Part shown: piece after piece, positions 1-9,893 of the stretch
How the letters are laid out: the number at the start of each line of letters is the position of its first letter
Numbering within the stretch: the stretch's first letter is position 1
Assembly: GCA_963747255.1 (NCBI GenBank)
Contig: CAVVEG010000017.1
Location: 310,001-374,000, forward strand
Source: CAIYRG01 sp963747255
Lineage (GTDB): Bacteria; Pseudomonadota; Alphaproteobacteria; Micropepsales; Micropepsaceae
Direction: 5' to 3'
DNA: 64,000 nt
The notes under the pieces: generated by a model
Database searches by the model: none
What the model was told of the DNA's origin: nothing
Seen by the model: the letters and a program-made list of their open reading frames with translations, nothing else
Made by a program: the position numbers and the translations under genes

Positions 1-2
1 TC

Positions 3-293
3 GCCGCAACGGTTGCGGCGGGTTACGCCGACGGGTTGATGCGTACTATCGCGGAAAAAGGGCGCGCCGCGATCGGCGGCTATTACGTTTCGTATGCCGG
101 TCGTATTTCGATGGACCTGTCAGTATTGGATGTATCCAACGTGCCGGATCACGCGCTTGGGCGGGGCGCCGAGGTCGAATTCCTGGGCGATACGGTGACT
201 CTGGAAGAAACCGCCGATGCCGCAGGCACGATCACCCATGAAATTCTTGCCTCGATCGGGCTCCGGGTGCACCGCCATTACGTGGATATTTAA
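3..293 (+). CDS. alr: Alanine racemase, C-terminal part (cut by window edge)
   Basis: The last 96 codons of a PLP-dependent alanine racemase, which supplies D-alanine for peptidoglycan. The reading frame is open to the left edge, so the N-terminal barrel with the PLP lysine lies outside the window. The signature GYADGLMR lies at 21-44, and it is followed by the beta-domain motif GRISMDLSVLDV and a final stretch ending THEILASIGLRVHRHYVDI, as in Alr C-termini. In Alphaproteobacteria alr often precedes radA, which fits the genes downstream. Family assignment is secure from the motifs; the start cannot be seen. Confidence 0.9.
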   Translation, partial: AATVAAGYADGLMRTIAEKGRAAIGGYYVSYAGRISMDLSVLDVSNVPDHALGRGAEVEFLGDTVTLEETADAAGTITHEILASIGLRVHRHYVDI

Positions 294-402
294 AGGGACT
301 GCCGAGGTCTGCCGTTTCGAGCCGGAAAATGCGACAAATGCGCGCTCAATTTGCGATTCGCAAGACTTGCAAATTTTGCTGATTCGCCGGATCGAAACAC
401 CC

Positions 403-1176
<774 letters not shown>

Positions 1177-1179
1177 CCC

Positions 1180-1956
1180 GTGGTGGACGGCATACCAAAA
1201 ATCGAACTTCGCGATGTGAAGAAACGCTTCGGGCGGAAAATTGTGCTCGATGGGATCAATCTTGCGATCAATCCGGGCGATTCGCTTGTGATCATCGGCG
1301 GGTCGGGGAGCGGCAAATCCGTTACAATCAAATGCGTTCTCGGTATCCTGCGGCCCGACGCCGGGTCTGTCCGGGTTGAAGGCGAAGAAGTGACAAATCT
1401 GTCCGGCCGAAAACGCGATGAGTATTTGCGCAAATTCGGCATGCTGTTCCAGGGCGGCGCGCTCTTCGACAGCTTGCCGGTTTGGGAGAATGTCGCGTTT
1501 GGTTTAATTCAGGGCCATGGGGTCGGCCGCAAACGCGCGCGCGAGATCGCGCTGGAAAAACTGGCCAAAGTTGGTTTGGGTCCCGATGTCGCGGACCTGT
1601 CTCCGGCGGAGCTCTCCGGAGGCATGCAAAAGCGGGTGGGATTGGCGCGCGCGATCGCGGCAGATCCGGAAATAATTTTCTTCGACGAGCCGACCACGGG
1701 GCTCGATCCGATCATGGCCGATGTTATCAACGACCTGATCGTCGCCACCGTACGGGATCTCGGAGTAACGGCGCTTTCGATTACGCACGATATTGCAAGC
1801 GCGCGGAAAATCTCCAATCGCATCGCGATGCTCTACAAAGGCAAGATTATCTGGGACGGAGCAACCGCCGATATGGACAAGAGCGGCAATCCCTATCTCG
1901 ATCAGTTCATTCACGGCTCTGCCGTGGGGCCGATCAAAATGGAAGTCCGGCAGTGA
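1180..1956 (+). CDS. mlaF: MlaF family ABC transporter ATPase
   Basis: A 258-residue ABC ATPase that energises the MlaE permease encoded immediately upstream. Walker A GGSGSGKS is at residues 40-47. The family-typical Q-loop context FQGGALFDSLPVWENV, signature LSGGMQKRVGLARA, Walker B IIFFDEPTTGLDP and switch histidine in LSITHD all follow. The start is GTG at 1180; a second GTG directly after it is equally possible. The MlaF-like Q-loop context argues against a general-purpose ABC ATPase. The next gene is radA, not mlaD, so the substrate-binding MCE partner must be encoded elsewhere if the system works in the usual way. Confidence 0.92.
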   Translation: MVDGIPKIELRDVKKRFGRKIVLDGINLAINPGDSLVIIGGSGSGKSVTIKCVLGILRPDAGSVRVEGEEVTNLSGRKRDEYLRKFGMLFQGGALFDSLPVWENVAFGLIQGHGVGRKRAREIALEKLAKVGLGPDVADLSPAELSGGMQKRVGLARAIAADPEIIFFDEPTTGLDPIMADVINDLIVATVRDLGVTALSITHDIASARKISNRIAMLYKGKIIWDGATADMDKSGNPYLDQFIHGSAVGPIKMEVRQ

Positions 1957-1990
1957 TCCAGGTGTTTTCCACTGAATTGGCCGGCGGGTC

Positions 1991-3353
1991 GTGAAGCCGA
2001 AACTGCCCGGCTATGTTTGTCAGGCTTGTGGTGCTGTCCAAACCAAATGGACTGGTCGCTGCGATGAATGCGGCGCCTGGAACAGCCTTGCGGAAGAAGC
2101 GCGAATTACACCTGCCGGTCCGGCGGTTCGCCGCAATGGAAAGGGCAGGACTTTTGCACTGGAGACGCTTTCCTCAAGCGCGGAAGAACCCGTACGCCGG
2201 ATTACGGGAATTGCCGAATTCGATCGCGTGACCGGTGGTGGGCTTGTGCCCGGGTCGGCACTCCTGCTGGGTGGCGATCCGGGTGTCGGAAAATCCACGC
2301 TGCTGTTGCAAGTCGTCGCCGCCTTCGCGTCCAGCGGGGGGCATGCGGTCTATATTTCCGGCGAAGAGGCGCTACCACAACTCCGACTCCGCGCCGCCAG
2401 AATGGGTTTGTCCCAGACACCTCTGCAGCTCGGCGCCGCGACCTGTGTCGAGGACATCATCGCTACGCTGTCGGCCGGGAATACGCCCGAAATTATCGTG
2501 ATTGACTCGATTCAGACCGTCTGGAGTTCTGCTCTTGACGCAGCTCCCGGAACGATTACGCAGGTTCGAACGTCGACACACGATCTCGTCCGGTATGCGA
2601 AGACCTCGAACGCTGCGGTAATCCTGGTTGGACATGTGACCAAAGACGGTCAGATCGCGGGGCCAAAGGCCGTCGAGCATCTTGTTGATGCAGTTCTGTA
2701 TTTTGAAGGCGAACGGGCGCATCAGTTTCGCATCCTGCGGGCTGTGAAAAACCGCTTCGGCGCCACGGATGAGATTGGCGTTTTTGAAATGACGGGGACC
2801 GGCCTGACCGAAGTGGCGAATCCATCCGCCCTTTTCCTCGGCGAACGCGGAGTCATGTCTGCAGGCGCGGCCGTGTTCGCGGGTATGGAAGGCACTCGCC
2901 CCCTCCTGTGCGAAGTGCAGGCGCTGACCGCCGCGTCCGGGTATGGGACGGCACGCAGAGCCGTCGTTGGTTGGGATCCCGGCAGGCTTGCCATGGTGCT
3001 TGCCGTCCTCGAAGCCCGTGGCGGGGTTGGAATTTCGGGAGCGGATGTTTATCTGAACGTGGCTGGCGGACTGAAAATTGCAGAGCCGGCGGCTGATCTG
3101 GCCTCCGCAGCGGCATTGGTCTCAGCCTTTACGGGACGCCCATTGCCCAAAGAACTCGGTGATTTTCGGCGAGATTGCCCTGTCAGGCGACATTCGTCCG
3201 CCGCCTTTTGCGGAAGCGAGGCTCAAAGAGGCGGCCAAGCTTGGGTTCAACAAGGCCCTGGTGCCTGCGGGAGCGAAGGTCTCATCGGTCCCGCTGGAGC
3301 TGCTTCAAGTCCGAAATGTGGCGCATTTGGCGGCCATTCTGTCCGAAGGCTAG
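1991..3353 (+). CDS. radA: DNA repair protein RadA, interrupted by a +1 frameshift
   Basis: RadA is a RecA-like ATPase that helps process recombination intermediates. The N-terminal zinc finger has cysteines 10, 13, 24 and 27; Walker A GGDPGVGKS is at residues 94-102; the RadA motif KNRFG is at 253-257. The first frame runs off family after LPKE near 3150 and stops at 3385. The rest of the Lon-like C-terminal domain (VIFGEIALSGDIRPPPFAEA, then LKEAAKLGFNKALVP) continues in another frame to 3353. Dropping one A from GCCCAAA at 3145-3151 restores a protein of about 453 residues, the normal length. I read this as a sequencing or assembly indel more probably than true loss. Confidence 0.9.
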
Positions 3354-3410
3354 CCGGAACAACGCGATCGCGGGGGACGTGGTAGACTTCTCCGGCGGAG
3401 AAAACAAATC

Positions 3411-4010
3411 ATGCAGCATCTGTCGCTTACGGCTGTCGATTACGTCGCGATCACGATCGTTCTGATCTCTGCGATGCTTGCCACCTTCCGGGGCCTGGTA
3501 CAGGAGACATTTTCAATCATCGACTGGCTCGTTGCCGGCTACGCAGCCCTGCGACTCACGCCGGTTTTTTTGCCGCTTGCGCGGCCCTATATTCCATTCA
3601 CATGGCTGCAATGGCTTGCCGTCGGATTGGGAACATTCCTGGTCGTCTTTTTGCCTCTGGCCTTCGCAACAAGGCGGATTGCGCGCTCGGTGAAGAAGTC
3701 GCCGGCTGGCGGAGTGGATCGGTTCATGGGTTTTGTTTTCGGGGTGGCGCGAGGTCTTGTTATCGTGAGCCTTGCCTACCTCGCCTTTGCCGCGCTTGTG
3801 CCGGAGCCGAATCGCCCGGAAACTCTGACCAAGGCCCGCCTTTTCCCTGTTATTCGCGACACGGGCAATGTCTTGCGCGCCCTTCTGCCTGGAAAATCGG
3901 GCAGCGGCAAGGAGCGCAAAACCGTCGCCGTAACCGGAATAGTTGTGCAGCTTCGGCCGTGGAGAGCCGGTGCCTATAGCGTGTCAGATGCCAGCGCGGT
4001 AGACAGTTGA
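3411..4010 (+). CDS. cvpA: CvpA family membrane protein
   Basis: A 199-residue inner-membrane protein of the CvpA family (colicin V production). It has about four hydrophobic segments and the family features RGLVQETFSIIDWLVA near the N-terminus and GGVDRFMGFVFGVARGLV in the middle. It lies directly ahead of purF, the classical cvpA-purF pairing, with 25 bases between them. The molecular function is unresolved. The last 30 or so residues (after GKERKTVAVTG) look unlike the usual CvpA tail, so a small indel near the 3' end is possible, but I cannot show it. Confidence 0.88.
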   Translation: MQHLSLTAVDYVAITIVLISAMLATFRGLVQETFSIIDWLVAGYAALRLTPVFLPLARPYIPFTWLQWLAVGLGTFLVVFLPLAFATRRIARSVKKSPAGGVDRFMGFVFGVARGLVIVSLAYLAFAALVPEPNRPETLTKARLFPVIRDTGNVLRALLPGKSGSGKERKTVAVTGIVVQLRPWRAGAYSVSDASAVDS

Positions 4011-4035
4011 TCCGCCGGATGAAAGCGTTGATTCA

Positions 4036-5473
4036 ATGACAGCAACGGACGACAAACTGCACGAAGAGTGCGGCGTTTTCGGCATTTTTGGCCACGAAGA
4101 CGCCGGTGCATTGACCGCCCTGGGTCTGCATGCTCTGCAGCATCGCGGTCAGGAAGCGGCGGGAATCGTCACCTTCGATGGCCGGCAGTTCATGTCCGAG
4201 CGTCACCTGGGGCTCGTTGGAGACGTGTTCGGCAAGCATGGCCACATGCAAAATCTGCGCGGGCCGAATGCAATAGGGCACGTTCGGTACTCCACGACAG
4301 GCGGCCCAAGCGGACGCAACATTCAGCCGATGTTTGCCGATCTTACCGGCGGGGGTCTGGCTCTTGCGCACAATGGAAACCTGACGAATGCGCGCATGCT
4401 TCGCAAGGACCTCGTTCGCCAGGGGGCGATTTTTCAGTCCACTTCTGACACCGAAGCAATCATTCATCTCGTTGCCAGAAGCCATTATGAGCTGGTTGTC
4501 GAAAAGCTGATCGACGCGTTGAAACGCGTCGAAGGCGCATACTCGCTTGTTGCACTGACTTCAAAGAAGCTCATTGGCGTACGCGACAGCTACGGCGTGC
4601 GGCCTCTTGTTCTGGGAAAGCTTGACGATGCCTGGATTTTAGCCTCCGAAACCTGTGCGCTCGATATCATTGGCGCGGAATTTGTACGCGATGTCGAGTC
4701 TGGCGAAATGGTGGTCATCACCAGGGACGGGATCGAAATCGCTGCATCCTTTCCCGCCCAAACGACGGCGCTTCTGTATTTTCGAATATGTGTATTTTGC
4801 CCGTCCGGATTCGGTTGTTGAAGGCAGGAATGTTTATGAGGTTCGAAAACGCATCGGAATGGAACTGGCGCACGAAGCACCTGCACCCGCCGATATGGTT
4901 ATTCCGGTTCCTGATTCGGGCGTTCCTGCGGCTTTAGGATATGCCGCGGCTTCCGGATTGCCATTCGAGCTTGGCATAATCCGCAATCATTATGTCGGTC
5001 GTACCTTTATTGAACCTTCGGATCGTATCCGCCATCTCGGGGTAAAACTGAAGCACAATGCCAACCGGGAAAAGCTGAAAGGCAGACGAATTGTCCTGGT
5101 CGATGATTCGATTGTGCGCGGTACCACCTCCAAGAAGATCGTTGAGATGGTACGGGATGCTGGTGCAAGCGAAGTCCATTTCCGCATCGCAAGTCCACCC
5201 ACAACCCATTCCTGTTTTTATGGTGTGGATACGCCGAACCAGGACGATTTGCTGGCGCACAAGCTGGACCTTCAGGGGATGCGCGATTTTATACGTGCCG
5301 ATTCACTGGCGTTTGTCTCGATCGAGGGGCTTTACCGCGCCGCGGGCGGCGTGCCGCGCGATGCCACAGCACCTCAGTTCTGCGATGCCTGTTTTTCGGG
5401 TGACTACCCGATTGAACCGGTGGATGCGGAGGAACACCGCCGGCAGCTGTCGCTGTTGATGGAAATGGCGTGA
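4036..5473 (+). CDS. purF: Amidophosphoribosyltransferase PurF, interrupted by a frameshift
   Basis: The first committed enzyme of purine synthesis: PRPP plus glutamine to phosphoribosylamine. The Ntn-type glutaminase nucleophile is Cys12 in EECGVFG, after a short propeptide. The PRPP-binding loop IVLVDDSIVRGTT lies near 5090-5128, and the C-terminal CDACFSGDYP resembles the iron-sulphur cysteines of the Bacillus-type enzyme. The first frame breaks near 4760 and ends at 4821. The second frame takes over with RRFCIFEYVYFARPDSVVEG. Removing one base in GCCCAAA at 4756-4762 gives one continuous protein of about 478 residues. Its stop overlaps the start of the SDR gene by 3 bases. Confidence 0.92.
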
Positions 5474-6174
5474 CGCTTTCCGGCCGTGTGATCGCAGTTA
5501 CCGGTGCTTCCCGTGGGATCGGCAGGGCTGCAGCGCTTGGCCTTGCCGGCAAAGGTGCGCATATTCTTGCGGTAGCGCGCAGCATTGATGCATTGGAAGA
5601 GCTGGATGATGAAATCCGGCGCGTTGGCGGTGGCGCCACCCTCGTTCCGCTGGATATCAAGGATTTTGCCGGTATTGGCCGCATGGCCGTCGCCCTGATG
5701 GAGCGGTGGGGCAGGCTGGACGGGCTATTCGGCAACGCAGGAATTCTCGGGCCGATTACGCCTCTGACGCATATGCCGCCACGCGCCTGGGACGACCTTC
5801 TGGCAATCAATCTGACCGCCAATTGGCATCTGCTGCGCGCATTCGACCCGCTGCTGAGGAAATCCAATGCGGGTCGCGTGGTCTTTGTCAGTTCTGGCGC
5901 AGCGCATTTTAACCGTCCGTATTGGGGTGGCTATGCGATCAGCAAAGCGGCCCTCGAGGTTCTGACATTTACGTATGCCGCGGAATGCAACGGCACCAAC
6001 ATAAAAGCCAATGCGCTGAATCCCGGGCCGACGCGCACGCGGATGCGGGCCCAGGCATTTCCGGGAGAGGATCCGGCAAGCTTACCCGCACCGGAGGAAT
6101 TGACGCCGTTGATCGTTCAGCTGCTCTCACCCGAGTGCAGCACGAATGGAGAATTGGTCAACTTCCGGCATTAA
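5470..6174 (+). CDS. Short-chain dehydrogenase/reductase
   Basis: A 234-residue classical SDR. The nucleotide-binding motif TGASRGIG is at residues 11-18, NAG at 89-91, and the catalytic set is Ser141/142, Tyr155 and Lys159 (YAISK). The start is GTG at 5470, overlapping the purF stop as GTGA, so it is translationally coupled to purF. The arrangement cvpA-purF-SDR recurs in Alphaproteobacteria. The sequence resembles the YciK branch of SDRs of unknown substrate. I cannot assign a specific reaction. Confidence 0.85.
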   Translation: MTLSGRVIAVTGASRGIGRAAALGLAGKGAHILAVARSIDALEELDDEIRRVGGGATLVPLDIKDFAGIGRMAVALMERWGRLDGLFGNAGILGPITPLTHMPPRAWDDLLAINLTANWHLLRAFDPLLRKSNAGRVVFVSSGAAHFNRPYWGGYAISKAALEVLTFTYAAECNGTNIKANALNPGPTRTRMRAQAFPGEDPASLPAPEELTPLIVQLLSPECSTNGELVNFRH

Positions 6175-6185
6175 ACTCTGGCGAT

Positions 6186-7532
6186 TCACTTCAGGTAGGG
6201 ATTTTTCGTAGAGCGCAGCGTCAACCGGATAGGCGTGCCGGGGATATCGAATGCGGACCTTAATCCATTGACCAGGTATCGAACATAAGATTCCGGCAAC
6301 TGACCGAGTTGAGTACCGAACAGCACGAAGGTTGGCGGGCGTGCTTTGGCCTGAAGCATGTAACGGATGCGTATGCGGCGTCCTTTGATCGCCGGTGGTG
6401 GATGACGGGCAAGCGCCGCTCCGAGAAATCGATTTAACGAGCCCGTCGAGACGCGCTTGTTCCAGATGCGATCCGCCTCAAAAACGGCCCTCAACAGTCT
6501 GTCCATACCTTCGCCCCTCAGCGCGGAAACTCCGATGATTTGAGCGCCCGATATCTGCGGAAGCAGTCTGTCGGCATTTTCACGCAGCTTTCTCAGTTGC
6601 TGGTCCGGTTCGCTGACGATGTCCCATTTATTTGCCGCCAAAACGACGGCGCGACCCTCCTGTGCAATCAGATCGGCTATCGAAAGATCCTGTTTTTCAA
6701 AAGCATGAAGGGCATCCATGACCAGGACGACGCAATCCGCGAAGCGAATTGCATTCATTGTTGATGCCGTGGAGAGTTTCTCGAGCTTTTCCACAACATG
6801 CGATTTTTTCCGCAGCCCGGCCGTGTCGTGCAGAAGAAGCTCGCGACCGCCAAAGTGCAACGTTGCGAGCACCGCATCCCGTGTAATGCCGGCCTCGGGT
6901 CCGGTCAGGGATCGTTCGCTTCCGACCAACCAATTCAAAAGACTCGATTTTCCGACATTGGGACGGCCGACGATTGCAAGGCGCAGTGGCCTGTCTGCAT
7001 CTTCAATTTCAGTCGTGTTTTCTTCGGCCGGCGTGATTCTTTCCAGGTATGGCACCAAGGCATCGTGCAGATCACCCAGTCCGAGGCCATGTTCGGCGGA
7101 AATAGCAATCGCGTCGCCCATCCCCAGAGTGGATGCATCAAGAACATTTGGTTCGGTTGCCGCGCTTTCGGCTTTGTTGGCCACCAGCAGCACCGGTTTA
7201 CCGCTTTTGCGCAGCGCGACAGCGAGCAATTGATCCGCAGCCGTGATCCCCGCTCGTGCATCGACCACAAAAAGACAAATATCGGATTCGGATATGGCGG
7301 CGTTCGTCTGCGCCATCATCCGGGCCAGCAAGCTCCCGGGCGGACCTTCGTCGAAACCCGCAGTGTCGATCAAACGCAGCGGAATGCCGGAAAAATCGCT
7401 CTCTGCAATGCTTCGATCCCGCGTCACCCCGGGTGTGTCATCGACGATCGCGCGTCTTGTGCCGGCCAGCCGGTTGAACAGAGTCGATTTCCCGACATTC
7501 GGACGTCCTACGATCGCGACGGTGAGTGGCAT
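6186..7532 (-). CDS. der: Ribosome biogenesis GTPase Der (EngA)
   Basis: A 448-residue GTPase with two tandem G domains and a C-terminal KH-like domain, needed for 50S subunit assembly. The first P-loop GRPNVGKS is at residues 9-16 and the second, identical, at 189-196. G3 motifs DTAG are present in both domains; G4 is NKAE in the first and NKWD in the second. The gene runs convergent to the SDR. Upstream lie bamB and a YfgM-like gene, the same neighbourhood (yfgM-bamB-der) seen in E. coli. Confidence 0.96.
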   Translation of the reverse strand: MPLTVAIVGRPNVGKSTLFNRLAGTRRAIVDDTPGVTRDRSIAESDFSGIPLRLIDTAGFDEGPPGSLLARMMAQTNAAISESDICLFVVDARAGITAADQLLAVALRKSGKPVLLVANKAESAATEPNVLDASTLGMGDAIAISAEHGLGLGDLHDALVPYLERITPAEENTTEIEDADRPLRLAIVGRPNVGKSSLLNWLVGSERSLTGPEAGITRDAVLATLHFGGRELLLHDTAGLRKKSHVVEKLEKLSTASTMNAIRFADCVVLVMDALHAFEKQDLSIADLIAQEGRAVVLAANKWDIVSEPDQQLRKLRENADRLLPQISGAQIIGVSALRGEGMDRLLRAVFEADRIWNKRVSTGSLNRFLGAALARHPPPAIKGRRIRIRYMLQAKARPPTFVLFGTQLGQLPESYVRYLVNGLRSAFDIPGTPIRLTLRSTKNPYLK

Positions 7533-7630
7533 AAGACTATCCGTCGCAACCCGGCTGGAATCATGGCGGATCCAGGAGTTGCTGTCCGCGGTGATCGGGC
7601 CGGCATTGGCGCCCGATCATCGATAGGGAA

Positions 7631-9028
7631 TTACCGAAGCGCGACGAGGCGGGCATCATTGGTGAGAACATACATGATGCCGTTTGCGATTACGGGAGGA
7701 ATAAACGTGCCGTCCGGCATCGCGGTTTCACCGAGCTTCTGGCCTGTATAGGGCGACAGAAGCTGGGCATTGCCATTGGAGGACACCAGAACGAGAAAAT
7801 TCGACACCAGCAGCGGCCCGGCCCATACGATTGCTCCGCGCTTGCCCACCGGGTCCTCGAAAACCGGCAATTGTGCTGTCCAGCGAATTCGCCCGTCGGC
7901 ACGGTTCATACAAACGACCTGGCCGTCGGTCGAAACAATGAAGACATATTCCCCGGCTATCAGAGGTGTCTGGATACCTGCGATATTACGTGTCCACGCC
8001 CTCGACCCTGAACGGAAATTGATTGCGGCGAGCGTTCCCGAATGACTGATGGCGAATACGAGGTTGCGGTCGATCACCGGCCGGCCTGCGATATCGTTGA
8101 TGATGGTCAATGATGTAACGTTGCCGGTTCGCGTCAGCGTATCGTTCCACGCAGGGGTTCCATTTTCAGCCCGAAGCGCAAACAGTTCTCCGGAACTGTA
8201 TGGGACAACGACGGTATCGCCGGAAACACCAACACTGGCGCTGGAAAGCACTCCCGCGCTTTCAACCGTCCCATGATGTTCCCAGAGTTGATGTCCGTCC
8301 TTTGCGTCAAGGGCTTGCGTCTCATTTTCCTGGGTAACAACGTAAATGCGTCCGTCGACCACAACTGGTGCGGAATGCACCGGGACAGTGGTATCGACTT
8401 TCCAGAGCTGCTTACCGGTATGGGCATCCAGCGCGATAACATTCGCGAAACCGGTGGCCGCGAAAAGCCTGCCGCCATCGTAGGCAAGGCCACCGCCAAA
8501 GCCTTTGCTGGGATCAACCGAATCGGGCCCAATGAGACCAAAGAACGACGAGTTACCAACCTTGATTCTGGGTGCCAGACTCTTGTTCCAGATCGGTCTT
8601 CCGGTCTTTGCATCAAAGGTAAAAACATGCGCTTCGGCATCCAGGACATATACCAGACCGCCCGCCACAATCGGCGGTGCTGTCAGCCGTGAATCGTCGT
8701 CGGTTCCTTTGCCGGCAGAGATGCTCCACAGCTGCTCAAGAGGACCGTCCGCCATGAGATTGCCGACGACATTGTCAGGATTCCCACCCGGTTCAGGCCA
8801 GTCGGCATTCTTTTTCGGAGGTGGCAGGTCCATTTTGGACGCTGCGAGCTGCGGATCGGAAGAAAGCTGCGCATCCGACGCAATAATGGAGATCCGCTCG
8901 CCCTGAATTTTAACCTTCTTGGTCCCAAGGTCGAACCAGTCAGCGACGGAGCGATAGGTATCGCATCCCGAAAGCAGAGTTACCGCAGCAAACAGGGCCG
9001 CGATCGAAACATAACGCGATTTCATCAC
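7631..9028 (-). CDS. bamB: Outer membrane assembly lipoprotein BamB-like (PQQ-type beta-propeller)
   Basis: A 465-residue lipoprotein. The signal sequence ends in the lipobox LLSGC with the lipidated cysteine at position 22. The mature part is a run of PQQ-like propeller repeats with recurrent W/G/D motifs such as DAHTGKQLWKVD and DAKDGHQLWEH. BamB acts with the BamA complex in inserting outer-membrane beta-barrels. The start overlaps the stop of the upstream YfgM-like gene by 4 bases, and der lies downstream, supporting BamB over an unrelated PQQ protein. It is longer than enterobacterial BamB, as is common in Alphaproteobacteria. Confidence 0.87.
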   Translation of the reverse strand: MMKSRYVSIAALFAAVTLLSGCDTYRSVADWFDLGTKKVKIQGERISIIASDAQLSSDPQLAASKMDLPPPKKNADWPEPGGNPDNVVGNLMADGPLEQLWSISAGKGTDDDSRLTAPPIVAGGLVYVLDAEAHVFTFDAKTGRPIWNKSLAPRIKVGNSSFFGLIGPDSVDPSKGFGGGLAYDGGRLFAATGFANVIALDAHTGKQLWKVDTTVPVHSAPVVVDGRIYVVTQENETQALDAKDGHQLWEHHGTVESAGVLSSASVGVSGDTVVVPYSSGELFALRAENGTPAWNDTLTRTGNVTSLTIINDIAGRPVIDRNLVFAISHSGTLAAINFRSGSRAWTRNIAGIQTPLIAGEYVFIVSTDGQVVCMNRADGRIRWTAQLPVFEDPVGKRGAIVWAGPLLVSNFLVLVSSNGNAQLLSPYTGQKLGETAMPDGTFIPPVIANGIMYVLTNDARLVALR

Positions 9029-9753
9029 GGCTTTTTTCCTTGGGCTGTGGCTGCAGAGGGGGCTGCGGCCGGTGTGCCGGCTGTGGGCCGGGGTGGAGAT
9101 ACCGCTCCCTGCGGGTTGGCCCTGAGAAATTCCGAAATGCCGCCGGCGCGCTGACGAAGAATGGCGGGTGCGGCCGGGTCCTGGGCAATTTGCTGATACT
9201 CGTTAATTGCCTGCGTTCTGGCGCCATCTTTGAGGTCGACATAGGCGATTACTTCGGAAGCCGCAAATCGCCATGGATTGTCCTTTGCCATCAGCGGCCG
9301 GAGAAGCGTAGCGATTTCTGCCTTTGGCGATGCATCCGCCAGAGTCCAGGCAAGGCGCAGTCTTGCAGCGCTCGCCAGAATCGGGTCCGACGAACCGGCG
9401 ATCTCACGGAGCAAAACCAATGACTGGTCCCGTTTGCCCTCGGCAAGATAGACCCCGGCAAGGCGGAGTTTTGCAAGGTCGGAATATCCTGCGGGGGCAT
9501 CTTTGGTGATCGCAGCCAAATCGGTTTCGGCACGAACATAATTTCCCGCCGCTGCCAGCTGGCTCGCTTCCTGGAGTTGATCGGACACGCGCTGCCGCTG
9601 GGCGACATCATAGCGTTGCCAAGCCTGATAACCTGCGACGACAGCAACGATAAACACGGCAAGTGCTATGATGTATTTTCCGTACTGCTTCCAGAGTTGC
9701 TCGTATCTTTCGCGCCGTACGTCTTCTTCAATTTCCTGAAAGATGTCGCTCAA
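9025..9753 (-). CDS. YfgM-like membrane-anchored TPR protein
   Basis: A 242-residue protein with a short cytosolic head (MSDIFQEIEEDVRRER), one transmembrane segment at about residues 28-45 and a helical tetratricopeptide-like domain in the periplasm. This is the plan of YfgM, an ancillary subunit of the Sec translocon that works with periplasmic chaperones. The C-terminus is a Pro/Ala/Thr-rich tail after about residue 215. The stop overlaps the bamB start as ATGA. Function is inferred from architecture and synteny. Confidence 0.8.
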   Translation of the reverse strand: MSDIFQEIEEDVRRERYEQLWKQYGKYIIALAVFIVAVVAGYQAWQRYDVAQRQRVSDQLQEASQLAAAGNYVRAETDLAAITKDAPAGYSDLAKLRLAGVYLAEGKRDQSLVLLREIAGSSDPILASAARLRLAWTLADASPKAEIATLLRPLMAKDNPWRFAASEVIAYVDLKDGARTQAINEYQQIAQDPAAPAILRQRAGGISEFLRANPQGAVSPPRPTAGTPAAAPSAATAQGKKP

Positions 9754-9785
9754 TGCGCCAGTCCCTGAGTTCGTATGTGCAGGCA

Positions 9786-9825
9786 GACGGAATCGATCCG
9801 TCGCGTAGGCCGGTTCAAACCGGCC
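9786..9825. other. Pair of adjacent hairpins downstream of panB
   Basis: Two perfect inverted repeats lie 5 bases apart in the 140-base gap between panB and the YfgM-like gene. The first is GACGGA-atcga-TCCGTC at 9786-9802 and the second GGCCGGT-tcaa-ACCGGCC at 9808-9825. Neither is followed by a T-run on either strand, so they are not classic intrinsic terminators. They could end panB transcription, stabilise an mRNA end, or be a dispersed structured repeat. Confidence 0.45.
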
Positions 9826-9893
9826 GTTGGGTCCCTAGTACAGGAAAATAGCGGCACAAAACAGGACGGCGAACGGGTGCAGCCGGTTCAAAA

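Noticed and set aside
3145..4763. Programmed +1 frameshifting shared by radA and purF
   Set aside because: The heptamer lies in different codon phases in the two genes, there is no stop codon or rare-codon stall at the site, and neither gene is known to be recoded.
6798..7751. Open frame antisense to der
   Set aside because: Covers the G-domain coding region of der and has no similarity of its own.
9801..9830. T-arm-like GGTTCAAACC, possible tRNA
   Set aside because: The loop length is wrong for a T-arm and no acceptor or anticodon arm can be folded from the flanks on either strand.
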